A stretch of 64,000 nucleotides of DNA from Pasteurellaceae bacterium Pebbles2 (GTDB lineage Bacteria > Pseudomonadota > Gammaproteobacteria > Enterobacterales > Pasteurellaceae). The stretch lies in the NCBI GenBank assembly GCA_023101505.1, contig LVZA01000001.1:248001-312000 (forward strand). The letters are read 5' to 3'. A program made the position numbers and the translations under genes. How positions within the stretch are numbered: the first letter of the stretch is position 1; every line of letters begins with the position of its first letter. Shown here piece by piece: positions 20,901-30,163 of this stretch. The notes beneath the pieces were generated by a model that did no database searches, was not told the DNA's origin, and saw only the letters and a program-made list of their open reading frames with translations.

Positions 20901-21707
20901 TTAAATCATCGTAAATGGATCGGGGTGCTGATAAACAAAGTCTAATTCTTGGCAAATTTTCTGCGCTAAAATAATCCGCTGCGGATCGGTTTCAGCACAG
21001 TCAAAGTGCGGTGGATTTATGCCAAGTTTTTGCGCAACTTGTTGATAATATTCAGAACGACTTGGGTGTTGTGGAGCAACAAGATGATATAAGCGATGCC
21101 CACTGCGGCTTTCAAGCAAACTTTGTATCGCACGAGAACAGTCGTCTAAATGCACCAAATTCACAGGCATATTGCCTTGTGAATAGCTTTTTCCAGCCAT
21201 ACTGTGCACAGGGTGGCGATCTGAACCGACCAGCCCACCAAAACGCACGATGTCCACATCAATATCTTGCAATTTGAATAACATTTGTTCGATTTCATAT
21301 AATGCGGAATGTTCATTCGGCTGACTGTTTTCATCAAATTGACCGCTTTCCATTGGGAAAACCGCTGTCGAGCTAATAAAAATCAGGTGATTAACACCGC
21401 ACAATAAGGCTTCATTGACTAAATTTTCAATCCCCTGCATATAGCTTTCAGGTTCAAAAAAATAATCACTTGGCGGAATATTAATCACTAAACTTTCCAC
21501 GGCAAGCAACGCCGCTAAATCATCAGGATCAGCATTAATTTCAGGATCAAGCTGTAATTGGTAGGTTTCAAGTCGCCATAAACGCATTTCTTCCACGCCC
21601 TCAGCGGTTCGCTTACTGCCTTTAACTTCCCAACCTAAATTGCGCAAATCGCACGCCAACGGTAAGCCAAACCAACCTAAGCCCACAATGGCAACAGACC
21701 TGTTCAT
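20901..21707 (-). CDS. NAD(P)-binding epimerase-like protein (YeeZ type)
   Basis: 268 residues. The N-terminal Rossmann fold has VGLGWFGLPLA (a GxGxxG-type loop), and ISSTAVFP and FGGLVGSDRHPVHSMAGK resemble the active region of extended short-chain dehydrogenase/epimerases of the YeeZ group, but the canonical YxxxK pair is not obvious. Reaction and substrate are unknown. It lies between argG and purC on the same strand, 27 bases after the purC stop, so it may be cotranscribed with purC. An uptake signal lies inside the gene near 21005. Confidence 0.7.
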   Translation of the reverse strand: MNRSVAIVGLGWFGLPLACDLRNLGWEVKGSKRTAEGVEEMRLWRLETYQLQLDPEINADPDDLAALLAVESLVINIPPSDYFFEPESYMQGIENLVNEALLCGVNHLIFISSTAVFPMESGQFDENSQPNEHSALYEIEQMLFKLQDIDVDIVRFGGLVGSDRHPVHSMAGKSYSQGNMPVNLVHLDDCSRAIQSLLESRSGHRLYHLVAPQHPSRSEYYQQVAQKLGINPPHFDCAETDPQRIILAQKICQELDFVYQHPDPFTMI

Positions 21708-21734
21708 TTCTTGCTTTTCTCCCTCACTACCATC

Positions 21735-22595
21735 TTATTTAGTTAATAAATCTAAGGCTTCTTGATATTTCGCTACCGTTTTTTCGATAACACCTGCTGG
21801 CACTTTCGGTGCTGGCGGTTGTTTATTCCAGCCGCTGCTTTCCAGCCAATCACGCACAAATTGCTTGTCGAATGATGGCGGATTTGTTCCCTCTTTATAC
21901 GTATCCACCGACCAAAAACGGCTAGAATCTGGCGTTAATACTTCGTCCATTAACGTCAACGTGCCGTTTTCATCTAAGCCGAATTCAAATTTGGTGTCGC
22001 AAATGATGATGCCTTTGGTCAATGCATAAGCCGCTGCTTCTTTATAAAGTGCAATCGCTGCATCACGAACTTTTGCCGCTAATTCTGCACCAATTTGGCG
22101 TTCGCATTCAGCATAGCTGATGTTAATGTCGTGATCGCCCACTTCTTCTTTGCTTGATGGCGTAAAAATCGGCGCAGGCAATTTGCTTGCTTCCACTAAG
22201 CCTTTTGGCAATTCTAATCCGCAGATTGTGCCTGTTTGTTGGTAATCTTTTAAGCCTGAACCTGTCAAATAGCCACGCACAATGCTTTCAATTTTAATTG
22301 GATTTAAACGCTTACACACCACAGCTCGGTCTTTCACTAAATCGGCTTCTTCTTTTGGTAACACATCATAAACGCTGTCGCCAGTGAAATGGTTTGGCAT
22401 AATGTGCGCCAATTTGTTGAACCAAAAATTAGAAATTTGCGTCAGAATTTCCCCTTTGCGAGGGATAGGATCGTCTAAAATCACATCAAAAGCGGATAAG
22501 CGGTCGGTCGCAACCATTAACATACGTTTGTCGTCAATTTCGTAAAGATCGCGTACTTTGCCTGAATAGATTTTTTTAAGACTAAGCTCTGCCAT
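21735..22595 (-). CDS. purC: SAICAR synthase PurC
   Basis: 286-residue phosphoribosylaminoimidazole-succinocarboxamide synthase of purine synthesis. Signature blocks are [48 protein letters not shown] and [12 protein letters not shown]. This is the longer form, nearer to the yeast and H. influenzae type than to the 237-residue E. coli enzyme. A GAGGACAT site precedes the ATG. A -10 box and a strong PurR box are upstream, so repression by PurR with hypoxanthine or guanine is likely. Confidence 0.96.
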   Translation of the reverse strand: MAELSLKKIYSGKVRDLYEIDDKRMLMVATDRLSAFDVILDDPIPRKGEILTQISNFWFNKLAHIMPNHFTGDSVYDVLPKEEADLVKDRAVVCKRLNPIKIESIVRGYLTGSGLKDYQQTGTICGLELPKGLVEASKLPAPIFTPSSKEEVGDHDINISYAECERQIGAELAAKVRDAAIALYKEAAAYALTKGIIICDTKFEFGLDENGTLTLMDEVLTPDSSRFWSVDTYKEGTNPPSFDKQFVRDWLESSGWNKQPPAPKVPAGVIEKTVAKYQEALDLLTK

Positions 22596-22643
22596 TATAA
22601 TGTCCTCTGCTGTGTTGAATTTATTATTTTAAAATTAGCCGAA

Positions 22644-22698
22644 ATTATACCGCACTTTCTCGGTGGAAGATAAGCAAAACATAAGCAATCGTTTGCAT
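22644..22698 (-). promoter_or_regulatory. purC promoter with PurR box
   Basis: The -10 TATAAT is at 22644-22649 (minus strand), just inside an uptake signal. The 16-base sequence AAGCAATCGTTTGCAT at 22683-22698 matches the PurR operator ACGCAAACGTTTGCGT at 13 of 16 bases. No good -35 was seen. Confidence 0.65.
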
Positions 22699-22731
22699 TT
22701 TTTTCATTCATTGCGATTTGCGCATAAAAAA

Positions 22732-22755
22732 GGGGCAGCGTTTACACTCCCCAAT
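22732..22755 (-). terminator. hemA terminator
   Basis: On the minus strand GGGGAGTG...CGCTGCCCC forms an imperfect hairpin followed by TTTTTT, 8 bases after the hemA stop. Confidence 0.65.
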
Positions 22756-22759
22756 TTTG

Positions 22760-24079
22760 CTATTGCTTATATTCTTGCTCTTGCGGCATTCCCAATGCCA
22801 ATGAAAAATGACGCAAACCTTTGGCGTTGCCCGTTTTCATCATATTCGACATTGCCTGTGTCGGCGAATGAATTAATTTATTCATTAATTTATAGCTCAA
22901 TTCTTGCAAAATTTGCTCGGCATCTTCGCCTTGCTGTAAAGAAATCAGCGCTTTTTCCAACAGAGCCTGACGAGCTTGTTCCGCATTATCACGATAGGTG
23001 CGAATTAAATTTGAAAATTGATGCACTTTCAACCACTCAAAGAAATCGACGCATTCTTGCTCAATAATTTGCTGCGCTTGCGCAGAGGCTTTTTCTCGCT
23101 CGTCCATATTGCGCTGAATAATATTCTGCAAGTCATCAACGGTATAATGATAAACGCTGTCCAAATCACTTACGCTTTCTTCCACATCTCGTGGCACGGC
23201 AATATCCACCACTAACATCGGGGCGTTGCGCCGCTGTTTTTGCGCTAATTTCACCATTTCTTTGGAAATTAATGTGTGCGGTGCGCCAGTGGAGGTAATC
23301 ACAATATCCGCTTGATTTAAACAAAATTGTAATTGGTCTAAGCCTGTAATTTGAATGTGTTCGCCCCGATCCAATTTCGCCACAAGAGCTTCCGCTCGAG
23401 ATAAAGTGCGGTTAGAAATCATCAACTTTTTCACGCCGTGGCGTAATAAATGGCGACTAACTAATTCAATGGTTTCCCCTGCGCCGACAAGCAACACATT
23501 GAGTGATTTTAAATTTTCAAAAATCTGACGAGCTAAACTGCACGCTGCATAAGCCACAGAAACCGCATTTTCACCAATATTGGTTTCGGTGCGTACTCGT
23601 TTTGCCACCGAAAATACTTTCTGAAATAAACGAGAAAATTCTGCCGAAAAGGATTGCTGATTTTGCTGATAATATTCTTCACTCAGTTGATAGGCTTGTT
23701 TTACTTGCCCTAAAATTTGTGGCTCGCCCAAAATTAGCGAATCCAATCCGCAAGAAACTCGCATTAAATGCGTTACCGCCTGTTGATTTTGGTAGAGATA
23801 TAAGCAAGATTGCAATTCATCTAAACTCAGCTGATGAATTTTGGCAAACCACGCCACACATTGATCGAGCCATTCTTGCGTTTCATCTGGCGAGATTTGT
23901 TTGTTGTGTAAATAAATTTCTGTGCGATTACAAGTCGATAAAATCACCGCACTTTGCGCTAGTTCCCATTGCTGAATTTGTTGCAATGCCTGTTGGCGTT
24001 TTTCTTGCGAAAACGCCACTTTTTCTCGTAGTGCAACAGTTGCTGTTTTATGGTTAATGCCAAGAACTAAAATCGTCAT
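22760..24079 (-). CDS. hemA: Glutamyl-tRNA reductase HemA
   Basis: 439-residue NADPH-dependent enzyme converting glutamyl-tRNA to glutamate-1-semialdehyde, the first step of heme synthesis. The N-terminal catalytic domain has [17 protein letters not shown] and the nucleophile cysteine in [32 protein letters not shown] and the nucleotide-binding [13 protein letters not shown] follow. ATG 24079 is preferred over 24109 because the family starts [11 protein letters not shown]. Although many Haemophilus need heme or its precursor for aerobic growth, hemA here appears intact. A USS lies at 23948-23956. Confidence 0.95.
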   Translation of the reverse strand: MTILVLGINHKTATVALREKVAFSQEKRQQALQQIQQWELAQSAVILSTCNRTEIYLHNKQISPDETQEWLDQCVAWFAKIHQLSLDELQSCLYLYQNQQAVTHLMRVSCGLDSLILGEPQILGQVKQAYQLSEEYYQQNQQSFSAEFSRLFQKVFSVAKRVRTETNIGENAVSVAYAACSLARQIFENLKSLNVLLVGAGETIELVSRHLLRHGVKKLMISNRTLSRAEALVAKLDRGEHIQITGLDQLQFCLNQADIVITSTGAPHTLISKEMVKLAQKQRRNAPMLVVDIAVPRDVEESVSDLDSVYHYTVDDLQNIIQRNMDEREKASAQAQQIIEQECVDFFEWLKVHQFSNLIRTYRDNAEQARQALLEKALISLQQGEDAEQILQELSYKLMNKLIHSPTQAMSNMMKTGNAKGLRHFSLALGMPQEQEYKQ

Positions 24080-24235
24080 AATGTCGTTATACCTAAAAAT
24101 AGGTATCAAAATCCGTCTTTACCATAGGTAAAACCTTACAATATTAAGGCTATTTTAACGGAAAAAAACAATGAAATACACAAAAATTGTTTTTAATGAT
24201 AATAGATTGCAATTTTCGATTTTCTTTTCAACAAC

Positions 24236-24260
24236 AAAAAACCACCCGAAGGTGGTTTTT
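24236..24260 (-). terminator. grxD terminator
   Basis: ACCACC and GGTGGT pair around CGAA, with T-runs on both strands, 16 bases past the grxD stop. Confidence 0.85.
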
Positions 24261-24275
24261 AAAATTTACGCTAAA

Positions 24276-24602
24276 TTAAGCTGGGTGGCGTTCTGCTACT
24301 TCTTTTAATAGGCTTTGCAATTCGCCAGCTTGATACATTTCTAAAATAATATCACAACCACCGATTAATTCGCCCTCAACCCATAATTGTGGGAATGTTG
24401 GCCAGTTTGCGTATTTTGGCAATTCGGCACGCACATCAGCGTGTTGCAAAATATCTACATAGCCAAAAGGCACTTGGCAATTAATTAAGGCTTCAACGGC
24501 ACGAGCAGAAAATCCGCAAGACGGTAATTTTGGAGAGCCTTTCATATAAATTAAAATTGGGTTTTCCGCAATTTGATTTTTGATTTTATCTAATGTTTCC
24601 AT
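24276..24602 (-). CDS. grxD: Monothiol glutaredoxin Grx4
   Basis: 108-residue monothiol glutaredoxin. The active-site CGFS starts at Cys29 after the YMKGSPKLPS lead, and WPTFPQLWVEGELIGGCDI carries the cis-proline and glutathione-binding segment. Proteins of this class hold [2Fe-2S] clusters with glutathione and deliver them, often with BolA partners. Length matches E. coli GrxD. It is a single gene with its own terminator and a ribosome binding site AAAGGACATT before the ATG. Confidence 0.95.
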   Translation of the reverse strand: METLDKIKNQIAENPILIYMKGSPKLPSCGFSARAVEALINCQVPFGYVDILQHADVRAELPKYANWPTFPQLWVEGELIGGCDIILEMYQAGELQSLLKEVAERHPA

Positions 24603-24716
24603 TGTAATGTCCTTTTTATTCGGTTGAAAGTGCGGTTATTTTAACACAAGTTTTTTTATTTGCACTAAATCCTAGTAAATTTATCGGGTTTAATTTTGTT
24701 GATCGTAGAAAGAATA

Positions 24717-25502
24717 TTACCAACTACCGCCAGCGCCACCGCCGTCAAATCCGCCGCCACCAAAGCCACCGCCTGATCCGCCGCCGAAGCCACCACCAAA
24801 ACCGCCACCAGAACCACCGCCACGACGACGGCTGTTTAATACAGAAGCCGCAATAATCGCCGCATTTTGTAAATTATGATTTGCCGTTGGGCTAATATAA
24901 GGCTTACGTCGCCAACTTAATTCGCCGAATAGCACAAAGAGGATAAACAGCACCACCATCACAAATGGAATGAATTGCTCTAAGCTATCTTCTTCCACTG
25001 CTTGTGGGTCATATTCGCCTTTACTGGTGGCGATGATATAATCTAAGCCATTATTAATTCCTTGAGCAAACTGCCCTTGTTTGAAATAAGGCAAAATTCC
25101 ATCACGAATAAGTTGCGCCAAAAAAGCATCGGTTAATACGCCTTGCAGCCCTTGCCCTGTGGCAATAAACACTTTGCGATCGTTTTTAGCAATTAAAAAT
25201 AATACGCCATTATTCAGCTGCTTACGCCCAATGCCCCACTTATCTCCTAGCTCCGCAGTATATTGCGCAATTTCGTATTCACCCGTGGTCGGCACAATCA
25301 CCACCGCAATTTGCGAGCTAGTTTCTTTGCCATATTGAATGAGCTTGTTTTCCAAATATTGAAATTCTTGCGCTGACAAGGTTTTGGTGTAGTCATTCAC
25401 ATAATGAAAAGGGTTTGGCGTTGCGGGGAAATCAGCCGCTTTAAGCGTAAAACTACACAAAACAAGGCAAAAAAACACCGCACTTTTAAGCAATTTAATC
25501 AT
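24717..25502 (-). CDS. TPM-domain protein with glycine-rich tail (YgcG type)
   Basis: 261 residues. A signal peptide (residues 1-22, cut near LKAA) precedes a TPM domain (FHYVNDYTKTLSAQEFQYLENKL, SQIAVVIVPTTGEYEI, RDGILPYFKQGQFAQG). One transmembrane helix (FIPFVMVVLFILFVLFG) follows, and the C-terminus is a run of Gly-Gly-Gly-Phe repeats ending GGGAGGSW. The TPM domain is linked in the literature to photosystem repair and to a putative phosphatase, but its bacterial role is unsettled. It overlaps the preceding TPM gene by 8 bases and belongs to a lemA-TPM-TPM cluster. Confidence 0.85.
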   Translation of the reverse strand: MIKLLKSAVFFCLVLCSFTLKAADFPATPNPFHYVNDYTKTLSAQEFQYLENKLIQYGKETSSQIAVVIVPTTGEYEIAQYTAELGDKWGIGRKQLNNGVLFLIAKNDRKVFIATGQGLQGVLTDAFLAQLIRDGILPYFKQGQFAQGINNGLDYIIATSKGEYDPQAVEEDSLEQFIPFVMVVLFILFVLFGELSWRRKPYISPTANHNLQNAAIIAASVLNSRRRGGGSGGGFGGGFGGGSGGGFGGGGFDGGGAGGSW

Positions 25503-25935
25503 TAATAATCACCTCATTTGGTAATTCATTCACATCGTCTGGCTGAATTGGAAAATGCAAAGTCAACTCTCGCCCAATGTGTTCAATCGCAGAAACCACA
25601 CCTTGGGTATATTGCTGCTGTTTGAAAAAGCCAATCATTGCTTGGCATTGTGTTTGCCAAAATTGATCATTGACGAATTGATGAATGCCTTGATCGCCGA
25701 TAATCGAACATTGGTGATCTTTATGGGCAATGTAAATCAACACGGCATTTCTTTCCGCCGTTTTGTGCATATCGAGTTGTTGAAACACCGCTAAAGCGCG
25801 GTCTAAATTTCCGCTGTTTTTTGGCAAATGACGTTCGATATACACACGAAGTTCCGCCGATGTTGTTTTTTCTAATTCAATAATTGCCGCTTCAATGTCT
25901 TTTTTATCAAAAGGAATTCGGGAAAATAAGCTCAT
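25495..25935 (-). CDS. TPM-domain protein, short form
   Basis: 146 residues with no signal peptide or transmembrane helix. It starts MSLFSRIPFDKKDIEAAI and has the TPM blocks TTSAELRVYIERHLPK, VLIYIAHKDHQCSIIGDQGIH and MIGFFKQQQYTQGVVSAI. It is probably cytoplasmic, so it differs in location from its exported paralogue downstream. The genes overlap by 8 bases, which suggests translational coupling. lemA lies just upstream, separated by a hairpin. The molecular function is not known. Confidence 0.85.
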   Translation of the reverse strand: MSLFSRIPFDKKDIEAAIIELEKTTSAELRVYIERHLPKNSGNLDRALAVFQQLDMHKTAERNAVLIYIAHKDHQCSIIGDQGIHQFVNDQFWQTQCQAMIGFFKQQQYTQGVVSAIEHIGRELTLHFPIQPDDVNELPNEVIIND

Positions 25936-25983
25936 AATGTTTAGGTAAAATCAATATTGTGATGCAAAGCAATAAATAAAACA

Positions 25984-26004
25984 AAGGTGCGACTTGCGCA
26001 CCTT
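25984..26004 (-). terminator. Hairpin between lemA and the TPM genes
   Basis: AAGGTGCG and CGCACCTT pair perfectly around a 5-base loop; on the minus strand TGTTTTATTT follows. It may end or attenuate lemA transcripts before the TPM genes. Confidence 0.7.
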
Positions 26005-26017
26005 CAGTAATCAATCA

Positions 26018-26596
26018 TTAAAAATTCACTGTTGGTGCAGTTTCTGCGCCAGCGGTAGATTTGAAATAAGGTTTTTCTTTAAAACCTAAAATTAATGCCG
26101 CTAATTTTGTTGGGAATTGGCGCACTTTTTGGTTATAAATTTTCGCAGCCGCATTGAAGTCATTGCGTGCTTTGTTAATGCGATTTTCTGTTCCCTCTAA
26201 TTGCGCTTGTAAATTCATAAAGCCGTCGTGTGCTTTTAATTCAGGGTATTTTTCCACAGAGACTAACAAACGAGATAATGCTGAACCTACGCTGTCTTGG
26301 CTTTGTTGGAATTGCGCTAATTGTTCCTCGCTCATATTTGCAGGATCAATTTTTACTTGTGTCGCTTTAGCACGAGCTTCAATAACGCCAGTCAATGTTT
26401 CTTTTTCAAAATTCACTTGACCTTTTACGGTGTTCACTAAGTTTGGGATCATATCGGCACGGCGTTGATATTGTGATTCCACATTCGCCCAAACAGAATC
26501 AATTTCTTCTTCTGCTTTCACTAAACCGTTGTAGCTCGACATTAAGGTGAACCCTGCAATCACTGCAACAACAATAATTAATAACCATTTTTTCAT
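26018..26596 (-). CDS. lemA: LemA family protein
   Basis: 192-residue envelope protein with an N-terminal membrane helix (WLLIIVVAVIAGFTLMSSYNGLV) and a long helical domain. The family block EEIDSVWANVESQYQRRADMIPNLV is followed by TRINKARNDFNAAAKIYNQ and FPTKLAALILGFKEKPYF. ATG 26596 is preferred over 26641 because AAGGAAC precedes it and the extra residues are not family-like. The lemA-TPM association is common in Gram-negative bacteria. The role is unknown. Confidence 0.9.
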   Translation of the reverse strand: MKKWLLIIVVAVIAGFTLMSSYNGLVKAEEEIDSVWANVESQYQRRADMIPNLVNTVKGQVNFEKETLTGVIEARAKATQVKIDPANMSEEQLAQFQQSQDSVGSALSRLLVSVEKYPELKAHDGFMNLQAQLEGTENRINKARNDFNAAAKIYNQKVRQFPTKLAALILGFKEKPYFKSTAGAETAPTVNF

Positions 26597-26725
26597 TGAA
26601 TAAGTTCCTTTATAAATAAATAACAAATCTACGACCAGCAAAATCCAATTAAGTTCAATTTATTCCCTCAACCTTGAGAATGCCTAAGTCGAAAATATAT
26701 TAAATATTAGGTGATGCCATATAGA

Positions 26726-26755
26726 AAAAGACCTAAACATCTGTTTAGGTCTTTT
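26726..26755 (-). terminator. ompA terminator
   Basis: AAAAGACCTAAAC and GTTTAGGTCTTTT form a perfect 13-base-pair stem with a 4-base loop, 37 bases beyond the ompA stop. Confidence 0.9.
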
Positions 26756-26791
26756 AGGCTTTATTTCATCTAGTAATTAGATAAATCTAAA

Positions 26792-27865
26792 TTACATAGT
26801 AGCTTGTTTGTTGCCTTGAACTTGAATTTCAACACGACGGTCTGGAGCTAAACAAGCGATTAATGCTTTACGACCTTTAACTGCATCACAAGCGTTGTTA
26901 GTTACTGGGTTAGCTTCACCGAAACCAGTTGCAGTTACAGAACCTGCATCAACACCTTTAGAAACTAAGTAGTTAGCTACTGTTTCAGCACGACGTTGTG
27001 AAAGTTTTAAGTTTGATGCATCTTTACCGATACGGTCAGCATAACCATTTACTGCTACTGCTGGGCTTGCTACTTGAGCGATTTCACCGTAGATACCATC
27101 TAAAGTTGAAGATGCTTCAGGTTTTAATGTAGATTTACCGAATGCGAAAGTTACATCACTGTTTAAAGTGAAAGTTTTGTTTACAACTTCAGGAGCTACA
27201 ACTGGAGCACCTTGACCGAAACGGTAAGATAAACCTGCAGTTACAGAGCTGATTTCTGGAGTGTAGTCAAAACGTGTACCATCAGCATTTTTTAATTTAC
27301 CTACGTTGTTTAACCATTGGTATTCAACGCGAGCTGCTAATTCTGGAGTAATTGCGTACTCAACACCAGCACCTAAAAGTAATGATGTTTTTGTGCTGTG
27401 TGCACGGTCAACATTGTTGAAACCGTTTGAAGTACCGTAAGTTTTGTAGTCTGAACGAACTAATGCAGCACCTACTTTACCGTAGAAATCTAAACCAGCT
27501 AATGCAGGAGTTACAACGCCTAAATCAACGCTTGGTTTAAGGCTTAAGTGTGCACCGTGGTTAGTGTGTTTTGCAGAAGTTTCGTCGAAGCTACGAAGTT
27601 TTGCACGACCGAAGTCATCATAACCTAATTCTACTGCTAAACCAACGTTGTCACGGTTTAAGATTTGGTAGCCACCAAATACGCCGTAAGTTACAGAGTT
27701 AGTTTTAGTACCAGTTGTAGCTGTTTCATATTGAGTATAACCGTCGTGGAATGACGCCCAACCTGCTTTAGCACCTGCGTAGAAAGTGTTTTCTTGTGGA
27801 GCTGCTTGTGCAACTGATGCTGCTGCTAAACCAGCGATAGCTAATGCGATAGCTGTTTTTTTCAT
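26792..27865 (-). CDS. ompA: Outer membrane protein OmpA (P5 type)
   Basis: 357 residues. Signal peptide 1-21 (cut after AQA, mature APQENTFYAGAKAGW). The N-terminal half is an eight-strand beta-barrel with surface loops; the C-terminal half is the OmpA peptidoglycan-binding domain (LNSDVTFAFGKSTLKPEA, then NGYADRIGKDASNLKLSQRRAETVANYLVSKGV). Two cysteines near the end form the usual disulfide loop. This is the P5 protein of Haemophilus, which stabilises the envelope and mediates adhesion and complement evasion in H. influenzae. Codon use is strongly biased toward common codons, which suits high expression. A long upstream leader and a perfect terminator flank it. Confidence 0.96.
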   Translation of the reverse strand: MKKTAIALAIAGLAAASVAQAAPQENTFYAGAKAGWASFHDGYTQYETATTGTKTNSVTYGVFGGYQILNRDNVGLAVELGYDDFGRAKLRSFDETSAKHTNHGAHLSLKPSVDLGVVTPALAGLDFYGKVGAALVRSDYKTYGTSNGFNNVDRAHSTKTSLLLGAGVEYAITPELAARVEYQWLNNVGKLKNADGTRFDYTPEISSVTAGLSYRFGQGAPVVAPEVVNKTFTLNSDVTFAFGKSTLKPEASSTLDGIYGEIAQVASPAVAVNGYADRIGKDASNLKLSQRRAETVANYLVSKGVDAGSVTATGFGEANPVTNNACDAVKGRKALIACLAPDRRVEIQVQGNKQATM

Positions 27866-28362
27866 TGTGATGATCCTCTTTTTTTAGTCATCTAATTTCA
27901 AAAATATCAGCTGGATTCAGCTGAATTCCGAGTACAAAAAGATGTACTTTTATTATTTTCATTATAACGGATGTTATAACGAATGATTTTCCTGCTTTAG
28001 GGTTAAAGAATTTGCCCTATAACCTTTTGACAAATCCAATTAACTTAATTTTCATTAAGATAATATTTCAAAAGTGGGCGTATTATCCAACCATAAATAG
28101 CAAAAATCAAATATTTTTTTATAAAATAGATTGTTTTTTAAGCAAAAAAACGTGATTTAGATTAAATTTTGAGCATTCAAATAAAATCAATAGCTTAAAA
28201 TGAACAAACATTCATAAAAAATGTCGAGATGAATAGAAAATTTAACTCACGAATAATGCAAAAAGTTCAACTTTTCTATCCATCTTTCTTTACTCTACAC
28301 GCAATTACGCAAAAAGTCGATTATTTTTAACACTATTTAAACATTGGAATAAAACTCGCAAT
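27866..28362 (-). promoter_or_regulatory. ompA leader and 500-base AT-rich intergenic region
   Basis: The leader contains a palindrome CAGCTGGATTCAGCTG (27908-27923), a hairpin AGTACAAAAAGATGTACT (27931-27948) and a TATAAT box at 27961-27966 (minus strand). Two 12-base near-identical repeats (TTATAACGGATG and TTATAACGAATG, 27962-27985) surround that box. These may be RNA-stabilising stem-loops, as in enterobacterial ompA mRNAs. From 28000 to 28362 I see only AT-rich sequence and no gene. Confidence 0.45.
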
Positions 28363-28391
28363 AAAAATGCCCCATACAAAGGTATGAGGCA
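28363..28391 (-). terminator. Terminator of the siderophore operon
   Basis: TGCCCCATAC and GTATGAGGCA pair with one mismatch; on the minus strand TTTTTATT follows. Confidence 0.75.
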
Positions 28392-28449
28392 AGATAATTT
28401 ACGCTGTTAATTTAGCAAAATGATGGATTATTTCACCGCACTTTTGCTT

Positions 28450-29352
28450 TTATTTCACTGCATTTTCTAACTCAGTGATCATATTGTTCAATGATTGCAA
28501 ACCACCAAAGGCTAAATACCAATCTTGCGAATTTAAATACACAATGTGTTTGTTTTGCGCAGCTTGAGTTTTGTTGACAATGGCGTTATCTAGCACTTTT
28601 TGCGCATTGCCCACTTTATCCGTTACCGCTGCAGTGCGGTCAACCACGAATAAATACTGTGGATTTTTTTCAGCAATATACTCAAAGCCAACGCTGTTGC
28701 CGTGTCTTGCTGAAGATAGCTGACGATCTACTGGCGTGAAACCAAAATTTTGATATACCATTGCATAACGAGATTGGTCGCCAAAGGCACTGATTTTGCT
28801 TTCATTTACTAAAGTAACTAAGGCTGTTTTATCTTTGGTTAAGCTGGTTAAAGCACTGATGCGCTTGTCTAAATCAGCTAATTTTTGTTGCGCTACGGCT
28901 TCTTTATCAAAAATTTTGCCAATGGCTAACACGTTCGCTTTGATGCTGTCGTAGTAATCGCTTTCCATATAAAACACTGGGGCAATTTCTTTTAAACGAT
29001 CAAGCACTTTCTTTTGGCGTGTAGATGCAATGATTAAATCTGGATTAGCCTCGTTAATTTTCTCGAAAGCAGGCTCTGGCATTGTGCCAACATTAAGATA
29101 GCGTTTGTCGTCTTTAAATTCTGCCAAATAAGCTGGCACATTGCCTTTAGATGAAGCCACAATGCGATCTTTTTCACCCAATTCACGCACAATATCAAGG
29201 GCGGCGAAATCTAACACCACCACTCGTTGTGGATTTTGTGGCACAACTTGTTTTTCTGCCAAATTTTCAACGGTAATATCTGCTGCGCTGGCATTCGACA
29301 CCGCTAATGCGGCAAAAATACCCATTGCTAAAGTAGATAATGTTTTTTTCAT
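28450..29352 (-). CDS. Siderophore ABC importer, periplasmic binding protein
   Basis: 300 residues with a signal peptide (MKKTLSTLAMGIFAALAVSNASA) lacking a lipobox cysteine, so probably a soluble periplasmic protein. The class III iron-siderophore fold is indicated by PQRVVVLDFAALDIVRELGE, the long connecting helix and the KVLDNAIVNKTQAAQNKHIVYL segment. It resembles FetB, CeuE, VctP and YclQ, which bind catecholates or related ferric siderophores. It is last of a four-gene operon with permeases and ATPase. The exact siderophore cannot be told from sequence. Confidence 0.88.
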   Translation of the reverse strand: MKKTLSTLAMGIFAALAVSNASAADITVENLAEKQVVPQNPQRVVVLDFAALDIVRELGEKDRIVASSKGNVPAYLAEFKDDKRYLNVGTMPEPAFEKINEANPDLIIASTRQKKVLDRLKEIAPVFYMESDYYDSIKANVLAIGKIFDKEAVAQQKLADLDKRISALTSLTKDKTALVTLVNESKISAFGDQSRYAMVYQNFGFTPVDRQLSSARHGNSVGFEYIAEKNPQYLFVVDRTAAVTDKVGNAQKVLDNAIVNKTQAAQNKHIVYLNSQDWYLAFGGLQSLNNMITELENAVK

Positions 29353-29370
29353 AAAGTTCTCCTTTTTGGT

Positions 29371-30132
29371 TTATCGAAAGTAAATAGCAATTTTATGCTG
29401 GTTAATATCTTGAATATTCATCGGCATATCATACAGCTGCTCTAAAACAGAATTTTGCATAATTTCGTGTACGCTGCCCTGTTGAACTAAACGCCCATTC
29501 TTCATTGCGATGACGTGATCGGAATAGCAAGAGGCAAAATTAATGTCGTGAATGACGATCACCACCGTTTTGTTCAGCTCATTCACCAATTTGCGCAACA
29601 CTTTCATAATTTGCACCGAATGCTTCATATCTAAATTATTCAACGGCTCATCAAGTAAAATATAATCGGTATCTTGCGCTAAGGTCATTGCAATATAAGC
29701 TCGTTGACGTTGCCCACCGCTTAATTCGTTAATATATTGATGGCGCAAGCTGTCTAAATCCATATAGCGAATGGCTTCATCAATAAAAGTGCGGTCATTT
29801 TTGCTCAAGTTTCCTTTGCTATAAGGAAAACGCCCAAATGCCACCAATTCTTCCACGGTTAAACGCAAATTAATGTGGTTAGATTGCTTTAAAATGGAAA
29901 GCTGTTTTGCCACATCGCCACTTTTTTGTTGATTAAGCGGCACGCCGTTAAGCCAAACATCGCCCTGATCGGCAGAAATTAAACGGCTCATCATTGAAAG
30001 TACGGTGCTTTTCCCTGCGCCATTCGGTCCAATAAAAGAGGTGATTTTGCCTTTTGGGATAACCACGGAAAAATTATCAACGACTTTTTTTGTGCCATAA
30101 CTTTTTGTAATATTTTGAATTTCTATGCTCAT
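29371..30132 (-). CDS. Siderophore ABC importer, ATP-binding protein
   Basis: 253-residue ATPase. Walker A is GPNGAGKST (about residues 35-43), the signature is ELSGGQRQRAYIAMTLA, Walker B is DYILLDEPLNNLD, and the switch histidine is in VIHDINFA. It resembles the FecE/YclP/FetE group for iron-siderophore uptake. It starts 32 bases after the permease gene and precedes the binding-protein gene by 18 bases. The operon is under a Fur-box promoter. It energises transport across the inner membrane. Confidence 0.92.
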   Translation of the reverse strand: MSIEIQNITKSYGTKKVVDNFSVVIPKGKITSFIGPNGAGKSTVLSMMSRLISADQGDVWLNGVPLNQQKSGDVAKQLSILKQSNHINLRLTVEELVAFGRFPYSKGNLSKNDRTFIDEAIRYMDLDSLRHQYINELSGGQRQRAYIAMTLAQDTDYILLDEPLNNLDMKHSVQIMKVLRKLVNELNKTVVIVIHDINFASCYSDHVIAMKNGRLVQQGSVHEIMQNSVLEQLYDMPMNIQDINQHKIAIYFR

Positions 30133-30163
30133 TTGTAGTTACTCTATTCTTGGCTTCGTTCAA

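Noticed and set aside
24717-26596. A defence or stress island formed by the LemA/TPM cluster
   Set aside because: These families are widespread and chromosomal; there is no mobile-element or composition signal around them.
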